Assembly (NCBI GenBank): GCA_024509875.1
Contig: JAMPIV010018971.1
Span: forward strand, 449,501-513,500
DNA from: Oreohelix idahoensis
Lineage: Eukaryota > Mollusca > Gastropoda > Stylommatophora > Oreohelicidae
Direction of reading: 5' to 3'
Length of the DNA: 64,000 nt
In this document: one piece after another, positions 1 to 8,661 of the stretch
How the letters are laid out: every line of letters starts with the position of its first letter
Numbering within the stretch: the stretch's first letter is position 1
Notes under the pieces: generated by a model
What the model was told of the DNA's origin: nothing
Seen by the model: the letters and a program-made list of their open reading frames with translations, nothing else
Databases searched by the model: none
Made by a program: the position numbers and the translations under genes

Positions 1-700
1 CTGTACAAACCCACTTTAATCCGACTCACTTGGCTTAACATTAATGCTCAGGAAGGAACGGTAAAGTTTCTGAGGAAGATGAAATGGTGGAATGGAAGCG
101 GCGGGCGCCTGGCTCTCATATTAGGAGATTTTATACTTAGAAGAAACTTTCTTTTTCTCTATGTTTGTGGTACGTACAAGTCTGTGGTTCAAGTTGGCAG
201 CAGTCAACGCTAAAAGTTTACATCAGACGGGTCTTGAACACGCTTGCCTTGGCAATTTAAGTGGTTATCCCCAGCATTACCGCCAGGGATATGCTATGGT
301 CGCAGAATTTGACCAATGACGGAACAGTCAATAACAACCTTGGGAACCAACAGTGACAGAACCCAATACCACCAACAAATAATCGTCAACATCCGGCTAG
401 TTAAGTATTACAGTTTAGCCCAGCAAAAGAACGTTTTTTTAACGATACCCACTTTAAAGTCATTATCAGTGATGAAAATATCAGTGATTCATTTTTTTCA
501 TAAACAATTCAATTTTAACTTTGTTAACTATAACTGATTATTACATTTTTTATGTGTAAATACAAATTTAAAGGTGATTTAATCATTATTGAGTGAACTG
601 CACCCGTATGACTCGGTTATTTTAAATACATAACCATACAGAGCTATTTAGGTAATATTTTACCGAGTTATTTTAGTTGAGGGCTCATAAAATACGATTT
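1..700 (+). repeat. Interspersed repeat R1, copy 1 (cut by window start)
   Basis: This stretch matches, in reverse orientation, the sequence at about 28235-28930. Shared blocks include the 'gaggaagatgaa' region near 75, 'cagacgggtcttgaa' near 225, and 'tgcacccgta' near 600. The copies are diverged and carry small indels. No coding capacity is evident. The family is not recognised; an LTR or a LINE untranslated region is possible. Confidence 0.6.
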
Positions 701-781
701 AATTTAGTTTTCCTCATAGAAGGGGCGGAAAGATAAAAACGTCCATGGCAGCTTAGATGATCTCAGTTGTAATGCTTCTTT

Positions 782-945
782 CTTAAGATTACTGTGAGGC
801 TCCCTAAAATGGAAGCATCATTCTTCTATTTGTATCTCTGCAAAGAGTAATCTTGAGCGAACGTTGACCCTTTGAAGACCCTCATTTCTATACTCTGGCC
901 ATTGTTGGACCACCTCTGCAGAGCACGGGAGACAATCACGTGACC
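782..945 (+). repeat. Interspersed repeat R2, partial copy
   Basis: Shares ordered blocks ('tctctgcaaagagtaatctt', 'ttgttggaccac', 'tgcagagca') with 47690-47815 and 48750-48890. The other two copies are about 350 bp and extend further upstream. Non-coding; family unknown. Confidence 0.55.
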
Positions 946-1265
946 ACATTCAGTCTCATGTTCTGTACTTTTTCTCCATCAATTATCAGACTCTGTTACT
1001 TCATTTTGACAACGTATACTTGCAATTTTTGTAATTACGTTTTTCTACAAGATGATGTATGCAGGCACATGCTCAACCATCCTAAGGAACTTCTTATGCT
1101 GTTTGAGTCCCCGGTAAAACAAGGCTAATGGGACCACCGTGGCTAAAGGCGTACAAGAAAAGCAGGATTTGCTGATAACTGTTTTACAAGCCGCAGATAA
1201 ATACAACTCCCGATCGCATGATGACCTAGACAGAATAAATAGGTCAAGCTAAATTAAGTATTATA
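946..1265. other. No recognisable feature
   Basis: AT-rich sequence. A 62-codon open frame is present, but it has no recognisable motif and is the length expected by chance. Confidence 0.5.
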
Positions 1266-1510
1266 GCAGAAACTGCCGTAGGGGAGTGGAGTGTTCAAGA
1301 CTTGACTATACCAGGGCTAGCTTTATTGGCGTGGGGTGACCAATTCCCTTCCTCGCTGCCTTTGCCTACCTTAACTCACGAGCAGATTCAGGAACCCATT
1401 TGCAGCTCAGTAGACTAGAGCGTGACGCTACCAAGTTTCGATCCCGGAACCTGGTGACTGTGCCGCGAGAGCACAGCGCTCTAACCGCTTAGCCAATCAG
1501 GTAGAGTGCA
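1266..1510 (-). repeat. tRNA-derived SINE (family S1)
   Basis: On the minus strand the sequence begins with a tRNA-like head: an A-box-like 'tggctaagcgg' at about 1485-1495 and a B-box-like region around 1435-1450. A non-tRNA body follows and ends in 'ctcccctacggcag'. The same body or tail recurs at 16060-16440, 17614-17675, 43900, 46235 and 61300. The inserted bases in the B-box region make a functional tRNA unlikely. Confidence 0.7.
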
Positions 1511-1585
1511 CGTGAATCCTGGCAGTGCAGCAATTGCCAAAATAGTGACAAATATTGAAGTTAACAGTCTCAAATAAAACTGTAG

Positions 1586-2622
1586 ACTTACTTACTTACT
1601 TAGTCGTTCCTCTTCTACCGTGAGGTGTAGAGGTTTGGAAGAGAGAGCTCCAGATTATCCTATCGGCTGTCTTCCTCCTGGCCTGGTTCCATTCTAGTCC
1701 TCGGTCCTTCAAAGATTGTCTAATGTTGTCCTTCCATCGGACTCTGGGTCGTCCTGGGGGTCTGGATCCCTGGCTCTTTGATTCCCATGCTTGTCGTGGT
1801 AGCCGATCTTCTCCCATTCTGCAGACGAGGCCAAATCATCTTAGTTGGAACTGTTCTACGTGGGTCTGCAGGGGGTGGGATTTTAGGCCTTGACGTATCG
1901 TCTGGTTGCGGACCATGTCTCTTCTTGTTACTTCAACCACCTTCCTCGGAGACCTCATTTCTGAAATTTGGATCTGGCTTTTGTGGGTTGTAGTCATTGC
2001 CCATGACTCGCATCCATATGTCAAGACTGGGACATAGGTGGAGCAGTATACAGCCATCTTCGTTTTCTTACCAACCTCTCTCTTGCTGAGGAATCCTCGA
2101 TTTATGGCCAGAAAAAGTCTCCCAGCTGCTGCTTTTCGAGTGGCCAACTCTTCATTGATGCTTCCCTTTCGGTCTATAATAGCTCCGAGGTACTTAAAGT
2201 GGTCGACCTGCTCCAGGACCTGTTCTCCCAGCTTAATCTGATGTCTTCTTTCTTCTCGTGATATCACCACGGATTTTGTTTTAGAGCTGCTTGTGACCAT
2301 CCCTTTCTTCTCCAGCTCTTCCTTCCAGACTTGCAGGTTGGATTGGAGATGTGCCTCTGATTTAGCAATCAGGACAACATCATGCCAGCAAATGCCAGCT
2401 CTGAAATACAGACCTGTCTCATCTTCCAGTACCCCACTGAATACTTTCTTGTTCTCTCCTTACATGCTTTGATGACATCGTCCATGAGGAGTATGAAAAG
2501 ATAAGGTGACAGGATATCACCTTGTCTTACACAAGTGGTGGTCCTGAACTCTTCTGACTTATGGTTTGCTGTCCTCATATAATTTCTGCAAGACTTGTTG
2601 AAGCTTTGTATAGCACGAATGA
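1586..2622 (-). pseudogene. LINE-A reverse transcriptase, 3' half (probably RTE clade)
   Basis: Minus-strand remnant of a LINE ORF2. Visible pieces are an RT palm segment with the 'VRQGDILSPYLF' motif, the thumb region 'FKYLGAIIDRKG', 'LTYGCESW', and a C-terminal 'GRPRVRWKDNI' block. The element ends in an (AAGT)n tail at about 1586-1602. Damage seen: two extra bases at about 2383-2386 split the catalytic FADD motif and shift the frame; a TGA at 1836-1838 sits where a Trp codon is expected; and an 11.3-kb insertion begins after 2622. The 5' part of the same RT resumes at 13947. The clade is inferred from motif wording only. Confidence 0.85.
2609..2622. repeat. 14-bp target-site duplication, left copy
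   Basis: 'tatagcacgaatga' here is repeated exactly at 13947-13960. Removing one copy and everything between restores a continuous LINE-A RT reading, so this is a true insertion footprint. Confidence 0.92.
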
Positions 2623-2665
2623 TATAAGTATATGAGGAGAACTGCAGTAAGACGGGGGTAAAACA

Positions 2666-3124
2666 GTAGAATGGGGAAAAAAAACCCACAAATAGTAATA
2701 CGTCTTACCAGGAGAAAGGACAGGAAAAACCTACGTTGCGGCCACAAGGCCTTCGTCAGCGACAGACAAACAATAAAGGAGGGAAAGAAGGAAAATGAGA
2801 ATTAAGTAGAGAACATGAAACTATAAAAATAAGAGAAAAACAACTCCCTTATGTCCACTCACATGTCCAGTCACAGAAGCGAGATGGCTGCCACTAAACC
2901 GGAAAACGGAAGTCGATAGTACATTAAAAACAAAAAATAAGAAATAATGAAAATAAGGACCGGAAAAGAATGAGAAAAAAAAAGAAAAATAATAATAATA
3001 ATAATATATAAAGTGAAGGAAAAGCGATTTAGAAAATAAATAAATAAAAAATAAATAAATAAATAAATTTAAAAAATAAATAAATAAATAAATAAAAATA
3101 AAAATAAAATAAATAGATATAAAT
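2666..3124 (-). repeat. Left inverted pseudo-LTR
   Basis: Reverse-complement match to 13444-13946, from the outer 'gtagaatgggg' through 'cctacgttgcggccacaagg', 'aacaactccctta' and 'accggaaaacgga' into an AT-rich inner part of (AAAT)n. This copy is about 50 bp shorter at its inner end, where it meets LTR-C at 3125. Confidence 0.85.
2700..2759 (-). ncRNA. Hammerhead-ribozyme-like motif (degenerate core)
   Basis: On the minus strand: CTGACGA (2753-2759), a GGCC/GGCC hairpin with a TTGT loop, then GCAAC where GAAAC is expected, and an ACGT pair (2734 area with 2700-2703) that could form stem III just before a possible UA cleavage site. Stem I pairing is not convincing, and the A-to-C core change should impair cleavage. 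The same variant occurs in the right repeat. Confidence 0.45.
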
Positions 3125-4331
3125 CATGTTCACATAACAATAATAATCAACTGGACATAAAATAATATTCTTCAATACATGTACAACAAATAATCTCAAT
3201 AATGAGAATTAACTACTACCTCTCAACCGACCCACATCAATACTCGTTCCCGCACTCTGAACATGTCGTAAGTGACGACTGGTGCGCCTGGCCACAAACG
3301 TGTCATATGTGACCCCTGACGAGATTGGGAACTCATCACATGAAACACATTATTACAGGAACAACCACTGTAACAGCATAAAAATGCTTCTGTTGACTTG
3401 TGGTGGACACCAGCCGCATTGGTGTTTCCATGCTCCACCGGGAGCGAACAGAGAAACACCTGTCTCAACTTGCCTTACGCACCAGAAATCTAAATGACTA
3501 TTCTCCCTTCTAAGTAACCACTAAAGATAAACAGTAGAATAATCAATAATCGTGAAATACACTTAATTACTTTTACATTAAAGGATAAAATAAAATTACT
3601 CTTACATTAAAGAATAATATTCTTGGCTTTAACCAAAAACTGGAACTAAATACACCGCGTGTCGCTCGGCATAACATATTATAGGTTTAACACGCGGAGC
3701 GTGTTTGCTCAGACTCGCTATCACCGCCTTTTATCACCACGAGGTTGCTATCTTGCGATTGTTAATCTTATCTAAATTTCGCAGTGAAATAGCCTCACAC
3801 TATGTCTGCCTTTCTGAAGAATGAAATAATCGCTCTTAAACTTTCACATCTATCTATCTATCTATATATCTATTCATTCCATTAAACATTAAAATAGCCA
3901 CATCGATATAATTTCAGAATCCTAGAAAACTAATGCTAATTTAAATTAACTCACGTGCTCAAGGCATTTACAGCTTGACTCTTGTGTGTCTTCTTAGTCT
4001 GTTCTCACTGGGCGGCTCTCTCAAACATAGACCGGTTTCGCCGCTTGCTACCCCTTTTTATAAGCCCTGGCCTAACCATTCAATTTACTGCGCGCTACGC
4101 GTCTTAATCTGCGCCACACAGATAACACCCGCGATTATTGCTCCAGAATGCATGAAAACACAGATATACACAACTAGAGCAAAAACACTACTAATATGTA
4201 GGCTTATTATGGCCTTGTAATAAATCTGCTTGAAGATAACGTGATCAAAAGGCACTAAACCACATAGACAACATGACTGCCCAGATGGGGCCAGCGCCGA
4301 GAACGACAGACCTCAAGATGGCGCTGTCACA
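3125..4331 (-). repeat. LTR-C: truncated 3' LTR of the tandem retroelement
   Basis: Begins (minus strand) with TGTGACAG next to a polypurine tract and runs 1207 bp before it is cut by the left pseudo-LTR. It matches 10880-12078 base for base as far as I can read, apart from an 8-bp difference in a (TATC)n run near 3855. A TATA-like box lies on the minus strand near 4055-4063. The small open frames inside are duplicated in LTR-A and are not genes. Confidence 0.9.
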
Positions 4332-6096
4332 TATTCCCCGCCTGATTTTGTTGTCGTCCCGACAACTGCACTAAATCAGGCGCTTCAGTCGTATTCTCCA
4401 AATCTGGAGGATCACCTTTTCCTTCACTTCGTCTCAGGTCATTGCTGGTTACTCTAATGCTCGGACTCGCTCTGTCCATTCGTTGGATGATATATGGACC
4501 CCCTGTCATTGTGGGAGCACGAACTACAACGTACTCGTCTTCTGACCACATATCACGAATCTCGGATCTCTCAGCGTCGTGCATTCTCTTCTTCACCAAT
4601 TCTCCGACCTGTAGTGGAGTAGAACACGACAGCTTGTCACATCTCTCTTTCCGGACTGCTGCAAAACTCTGCAACGGTGGCTCTGCTCTTACGTGCGCCC
4701 CTCGTAGCCTGGAAACGTGTCCTTCAACGAGTTTTAGATGAGTCTCCTCCTCTAAATGCCGACCACTTTTCCCGGCGCCCTTATGGTGACAGTTGCCACG
4801 GCCATCTCTTGGCTTGCACTGTGACGGCAATGTAGATGTGTTGGTACGCTTAGAGAGGGCGCTCTTTGATGGGCAAACCGATATCAAATGGTCCGGGGAC
4901 CTACAATGGAAACATCGCTTAGGAAGCGGGCCCTGGGGGCACTTGGCTGCCATGTGGTTCGAAAGGTCTCCACAGTTGAAGCATCTTATTTTCCTAGGCT
5001 TCCTTGGTGCCCTGGGTCGCCTCCTGCTACCCTTACATCCCTGGCCGCCTTTGACTTTCTTCCCTGCAATAAGCGCCTCACACTCCGGTCGACCACCAAC
5101 CATCTTTATCTTTGAGCCATTCTGCTCCCCTTCTGTAACCTGACTCCCAGCCGCAGAGGGGTCTAGTTTAACGCTTTGTGGACATCGATTCTGTACGTGG
5201 CCTAGTTCTCTGCATTTAAAACAACGAACTGTCCTGGTACGTCTCCCCTGCTCCTGAGACATCGCATCAATTTTAGCCTCTAATTGAGCCACCTGTGCTC
5301 TCAGCCGCTCTACTTCTGCGTTTAATGCATGCGTATCTGACACAGTCTCTGTTCTTGCCACTTCAACACTGGCAATACCAGCCCCCGAAGCTGCTTCGAC
5401 ACTGGCAACACCAGCCCCAGAAGTGGGCTCAGTCTCCAAAAACCGTAGGGCATAGTCCCTCACCGACGTGAACGATGCTGTTGGCTCCTTGATGATCATT
5501 TCCTTTGCAAGCTTTCTTAGTAGGTCATCTCTCAGACAAGCAGCAAACTGGTCACGAAGAAAGGATGGCGCCAAAGGAGTGACGTTGTTCTGCTTTTGTG
5601 CCCTTACAACACTTTTAAACACCTCGTGAATGCGATGGGAGAATTCCCAAAGAGACTCCCTTGCACCTTGCCGGGTAGAGTAGAACGCGGCCATTACTTC
5701 TGGGATGCTCCGACGCTCCCCATACACCCTAAGAATGGAATGTAGCATTGCTTCTGGGTCACCGTCATCAGCCTGAATCCTCAGCTCCCTACGGACACTT
5801 GGGATCACACTCTCAAGAATAACATCTGCCTGGTCCTCTTTACTCATCATCCCTACTCTCCAGGCAGCTCTCACCTCTCTGACATATTCCTCAGCCGTAG
5901 GACCCGTGCGCTCCCCAAAGCACCGCACCCTCTTGTGAGTAGGTACCACGATGTACTGCACTCGTTCTGGTTGACGATTTAGCCCTACTACAGGGTCATC
6001 CACCTCAGCCACATCTTCGTTATCAGTTCTACTAGCAGCGCGTGTGTTGCGTGCCGCCATCTTGTTGCTAGTAGAGTTGACTAGAAATCTTGACAA
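4327..6096 (-). CDS. Gag1: Gag with LIN28-type knuckles and an integrase-like tail
   Basis: 589 codons, uninterrupted. Residues ~55-225 resemble a Ty3/gypsy capsid; ~255-282 are coiled coil; a standard Gag CCHC knuckle uses C292, C295, H300, C305. Residues ~338-349 (PECEALIAGKKV) look like the start of a retroviral-type protease, but before the DTG site the sequence switches to a LIN28-like linker (GCKGSRRRPR) and two knuckles: C372/C375/H381/C386 (CX2CX5HX4C) and C395/C398/H403/C408. Residues ~495-556 (VGELVKKR, then GPYIIQ) resemble the C-terminal module of a gypsy integrase. RT, RNase H and integrase core are absent. The TGA stop lies within the first bases of LTR-C. The start shown is the first ATG; M13 is an alternative. 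Likely non-autonomous. The LIN28 assignment rests on motif architecture, read by eye. Confidence 0.85.
   Translation of the reverse strand: MSRFLVNSTSNKMAARNTRAASRTDNEDVAEVDDPVVGLNRQPERVQYIVVPTHKRVRCFGERTGPTAEEYVREVRAAWRVGMMSKEDQADVILESVIPSVRRELRIQADDGDPEAMLHSILRVYGERRSIPEVMAAFYSTRQGARESLWEFSHRIHEVFKSVVRAQKQNNVTPLAPSFLRDQFAACLRDDLLRKLAKEMIIKEPTASFTSVRDYALRFLETEPTSGAGVASVEAASGAGIASVEVARTETVSDTHALNAEVERLRAQVAQLEAKIDAMSQEQGRRTRTVRCFKCRELGHVQNRCPQSVKLDPSAAGSQVTEGEQNGSKIKMVGGRPECEALIAGKKVKGGQGCKGSRRRPRAPRKPRKIRCFNCGDLSNHMAAKCPQGPLPKRCFHCRSPDHLISVCPSKSALSKRTNTSTLPSQCKPRDGRGNCHHKGAGKSGRHLEEETHLKLVEGHVSRLRGAHVRAEPPLQSFAAVRKERCDKLSCSTPLQVGELVKKRMHDAERSEIRDMWSEDEYVVVRAPTMTGGPYIIQRMDRASPSIRVTSNDLRRSEGKGDPPDLENTTEAPDLVQLSGRQQNQAGNM
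4332..4352 (-). other. Polypurine tract of the gag1 unit
   Basis: On the minus strand a purine-rich 'atcaggcggggaata' directly precedes the TGTGACAG start of LTR-C. This is where the plus-strand primer is expected. The same layout is seen at 8623-8642. Confidence 0.7.
4867..5049 (-). other. LIN28-like linker and paired CCHC knuckles in Gag1
   Basis: Encodes residues 350-410 of Gag1. The order (GG..C.GS.RRP linker, CX2CX5HX4C, 'GPLPKRC', CX2CX4HX4C) is that of invertebrate LIN28 proteins downstream of their cold-shock domain. The cold-shock domain itself is missing in this copy. Confidence 0.75.
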
Positions 6097-6200
6097 ACTG
6101 GATGATCCCGTCCCTCGCCTTGCACTGAACTGGGTGTTCTACTGTTTCGGCTGTTGCTGCTCTGATTGCTGAAGAGTTGCTTCACTGCGTGCTGTCTGTC

Positions 6201-6219
6201 AATCCTGTCGACGACGCCA
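6201..6219 (-). other. Primer-binding site of the gag1 unit
   Basis: On the minus strand LTR-B ends in TGTCACA, followed after 2 nt by 'tggcgtcgtcgacaggat'. It is nearly the same as the site at 10297-10315. The leading TGG fits pairing with a tRNA CCA end; the tRNA was not identified. Confidence 0.65.
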
Positions 6220-6221
6220 CT

Positions 6222-8622
6222 TGTGACACGGGCGCTAGGTGGTACCTCACACCCCAGGGCGAGATGATGATGATGATTATATTGTGATGTGTGATCACTC
6301 TCTTGTCACACTCGCACCGACCCGAACAACAATAAAACTCTTGATTCTAGAGGCAGGGGCTATATTTATTTGTATAACCCATTCAGTGACAAAGCAAACA
6401 TTAAACAAATAAACCAAGGAACATAACACCAAACAAAACACCCAACAGTGCCCGATGCTAATCTGAAGAAGCAAACAAAGCACAGAATAGTTAAAATCAT
6501 AATATAATATTGAATGAGAAACACCACGCTCTCACCTGTCAAACTGTCCTTCCACGTGTACTACCTGACACCCTCAACTATCACACACGCACGCACTCAT
6601 GCGTGTCATCCAATGCGACTAGTAAGGTGTTGTGCATGAGGCTGGCAACCTCACCATGTAACACAGATTGCTACCAAAACCACTACTGCCCGAGCATACA
6701 CTCAGCTATCATACAAACGCACACACTCATGCGTGTCGTCCAGTGCGACTAGTATGGTGATGTGCATGGGGCTGGCAACCTCATCATGTAACACAGATTG
6801 CTACCAAAACCACTACTGCAAGAGCACACACTCAGCTATCACACACACACACACACACTCATGCATGTCGTCCAATGAGACTAGTAAGGTGTTGTGCGTG
6901 GGGCTGGCAATCTCACCATGTAACACAGATTGCTACGGAAACCACTACTGCAAGAGCACACACTCAGCTATCACACACACACACACACACTCATGCATGT
7001 CGTCCAAATGAGACTAGTAAGGTGTTGTGCGTGGGGCTGGCAATCTCACCATGTAACACAGATTGTTACCGAAACACTACTGCCCTAGCATATGAACACT
7101 TAATATGGAGGCAAACCACACTGTTGGCCCCATGCTCCCTCAGGAGCGGAGAAGAGAAATATATACCTTGAAGTGAGCCCACGTGCTCTCACAACCATTC
7201 CTCACATAACCATAATTAAATAATCATAAAATGGACATAAAATAATATTCAACTCAACAAATACTCTCAATAACGAGAATAAACCACCACCTCGCAACTG
7301 CTTTATCTCAATATTCGTTACTGCATTCTGAAGCATGTCGTATGTGACGACTGGTGCGGCTGGGAATCTCATCACATGAAACACATCGTTACCGAAACAA
7401 CCACTGCAATAGCATAAAAATGCTTCTTGTCGGCTTGTGATAGACACCAGCCACATTGGTGTTTCCATGCTCCGCCGGGAGCAACCAGAGAAACACATGT
7501 CTCAACAAAGGAGTGGCCTCGCGCTCTCCAGAAATCTAAATACATATTCTCACCTCACAGTAACCCATTAAATATACAGTAGAATTATCAATAAACGTGA
7601 AATACACTAAATTACTCTTACATAAAGAATACAATATAATTATTCTCGACTTAAGCCAAACTGGGACTAAATACACAACGTGCCACATGGCGTAACATTT
7701 ACCAAGAAAACTCTCTCTTTCCTTTACTGGGGAACATTATCTTTATCTGCTTCCCACCCCCGTCTCAATTCACACAATATAAAACTGCGTAACATTAAGT
7801 GATAACTAAGAGTGTTACCGCAGACCCCTCGCGCCGCTTTTATACAATCACCACGTGGCTCTCCCTGTTGCCATCTTCCCAACTAGTTAATATTATCTAA
7901 ATTGCAGTTTCTGATAACATTTCTGTCCAGTTTCATGTATAAAACACTCTCCTACTAAATTTGCCCGGTCTGATGACTGAAATACTTGATACTAAACTCT
8001 TACATATGTGATTTGGTCTTAACACTAGTGAAATATATCCACACATTATTTCCACTCAATTATATTTCAAGACTAAATCATAATGTCCTAAAAAGACATT
8101 TCCTTCGGAAACACATCTATCTATATCACTAAACATTAAAACAGACTCGTGCTGAATACAATATCAGAATTATATAAAACTAATTCTAATTTAAATTAAC
8201 TCACATGTCATGTCTTTGTGTTCTTCTGTGTAGGTACACAGGGCGCTTCGTTTCGTCCTCTCTCGCCTGGGCTGATACTTAAGAAGGGCCACTGCTGGTT
8301 ATCGCATTCTTTTATAAGGCCAGGTCGAATCACTCACTTATCTGCGCGCTGGGCGTATTAATCTTGGCTACTTAAATATCACACGCGTTTATCGCTTTAG
8401 GAATAGCGAAAACACAAATAAAACCTACAGCTATTATCAAATAACACAATTCTACACCACAACTATATGTAGGCTTTATTGTGGCCTAATAACATATCTT
8501 CTACTTCATCAATCTTGAAGAATTTACATCTCAGCATGCTTCGCGCACTTCTAAAATACATGGGCGATAAATCTGCCCAAAAACAGGTAGGGGGCGGGCG
8601 TCTCCTTTTCGGCCCCATCACA
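6222..8622 (-). repeat. LTR-B: middle LTR shared by the gag2 and gag1 units
   Basis: 2401 bp. It starts (minus strand) with TGTGATGG after the gag2 polypurine tract and ends in TGTCACA before the gag1 primer site. It is homologous to LTR-A/C but clearly diverged. It is longer mainly because of a ~125-bp tandem array at 6583-7090. A TATA-like box lies on the minus strand near 8310-8317. Its terminal bases are not complementary, in contrast to intact LTRs (see findings). Confidence 0.85.
6583..7090. repeat. Four-copy ~125-bp tandem array inside LTR-B
   Basis: Each unit contains 'actcatgcgtgtcgtccaa', 'gactagtaaggtg', 'ggctggcaa', 'aacacagattgctacc' and a (CA)n stretch. LTR-A has a single unit at about 10670-10775. 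The small open frames over this array are by-products of the repeat. Confidence 0.9.
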
Positions 8623-8642
8623 CATCTCCCTCCTGATTTTGT
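8623..8642 (-). other. Polypurine tract of the gag2 unit
   Basis: Minus-strand 'atcaggagggagatg' directly precedes TGTGATGG of LTR-B. It is closely related to the tract at 4332-4352. Confidence 0.7.
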
Positions 8643-8661
8643 TGTCGTCCCGACAACATCA

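Noticed and set aside
1436..1496. Possible tRNA genes here, at 33010-33040 and at 49030-49080.
   Set aside because: Only A- and B-box-like segments are present; acceptor stems do not close and each is followed by a SINE body repeated elsewhere.
3223..4220. Small open frames at 3223-3468 and 3975-4220 with identical partners at 10978-11223 and 11722-11967.
   Set aside because: The duplication is explained by their position in LTR-C and LTR-A; they show no protein motif.
4327..6096. Interpretation as a domesticated Gag gene such as PNMA.
   Set aside because: It still lies between LTRs with retroelement signals and shares its module with a second mobile copy; nothing shows host recruitment.
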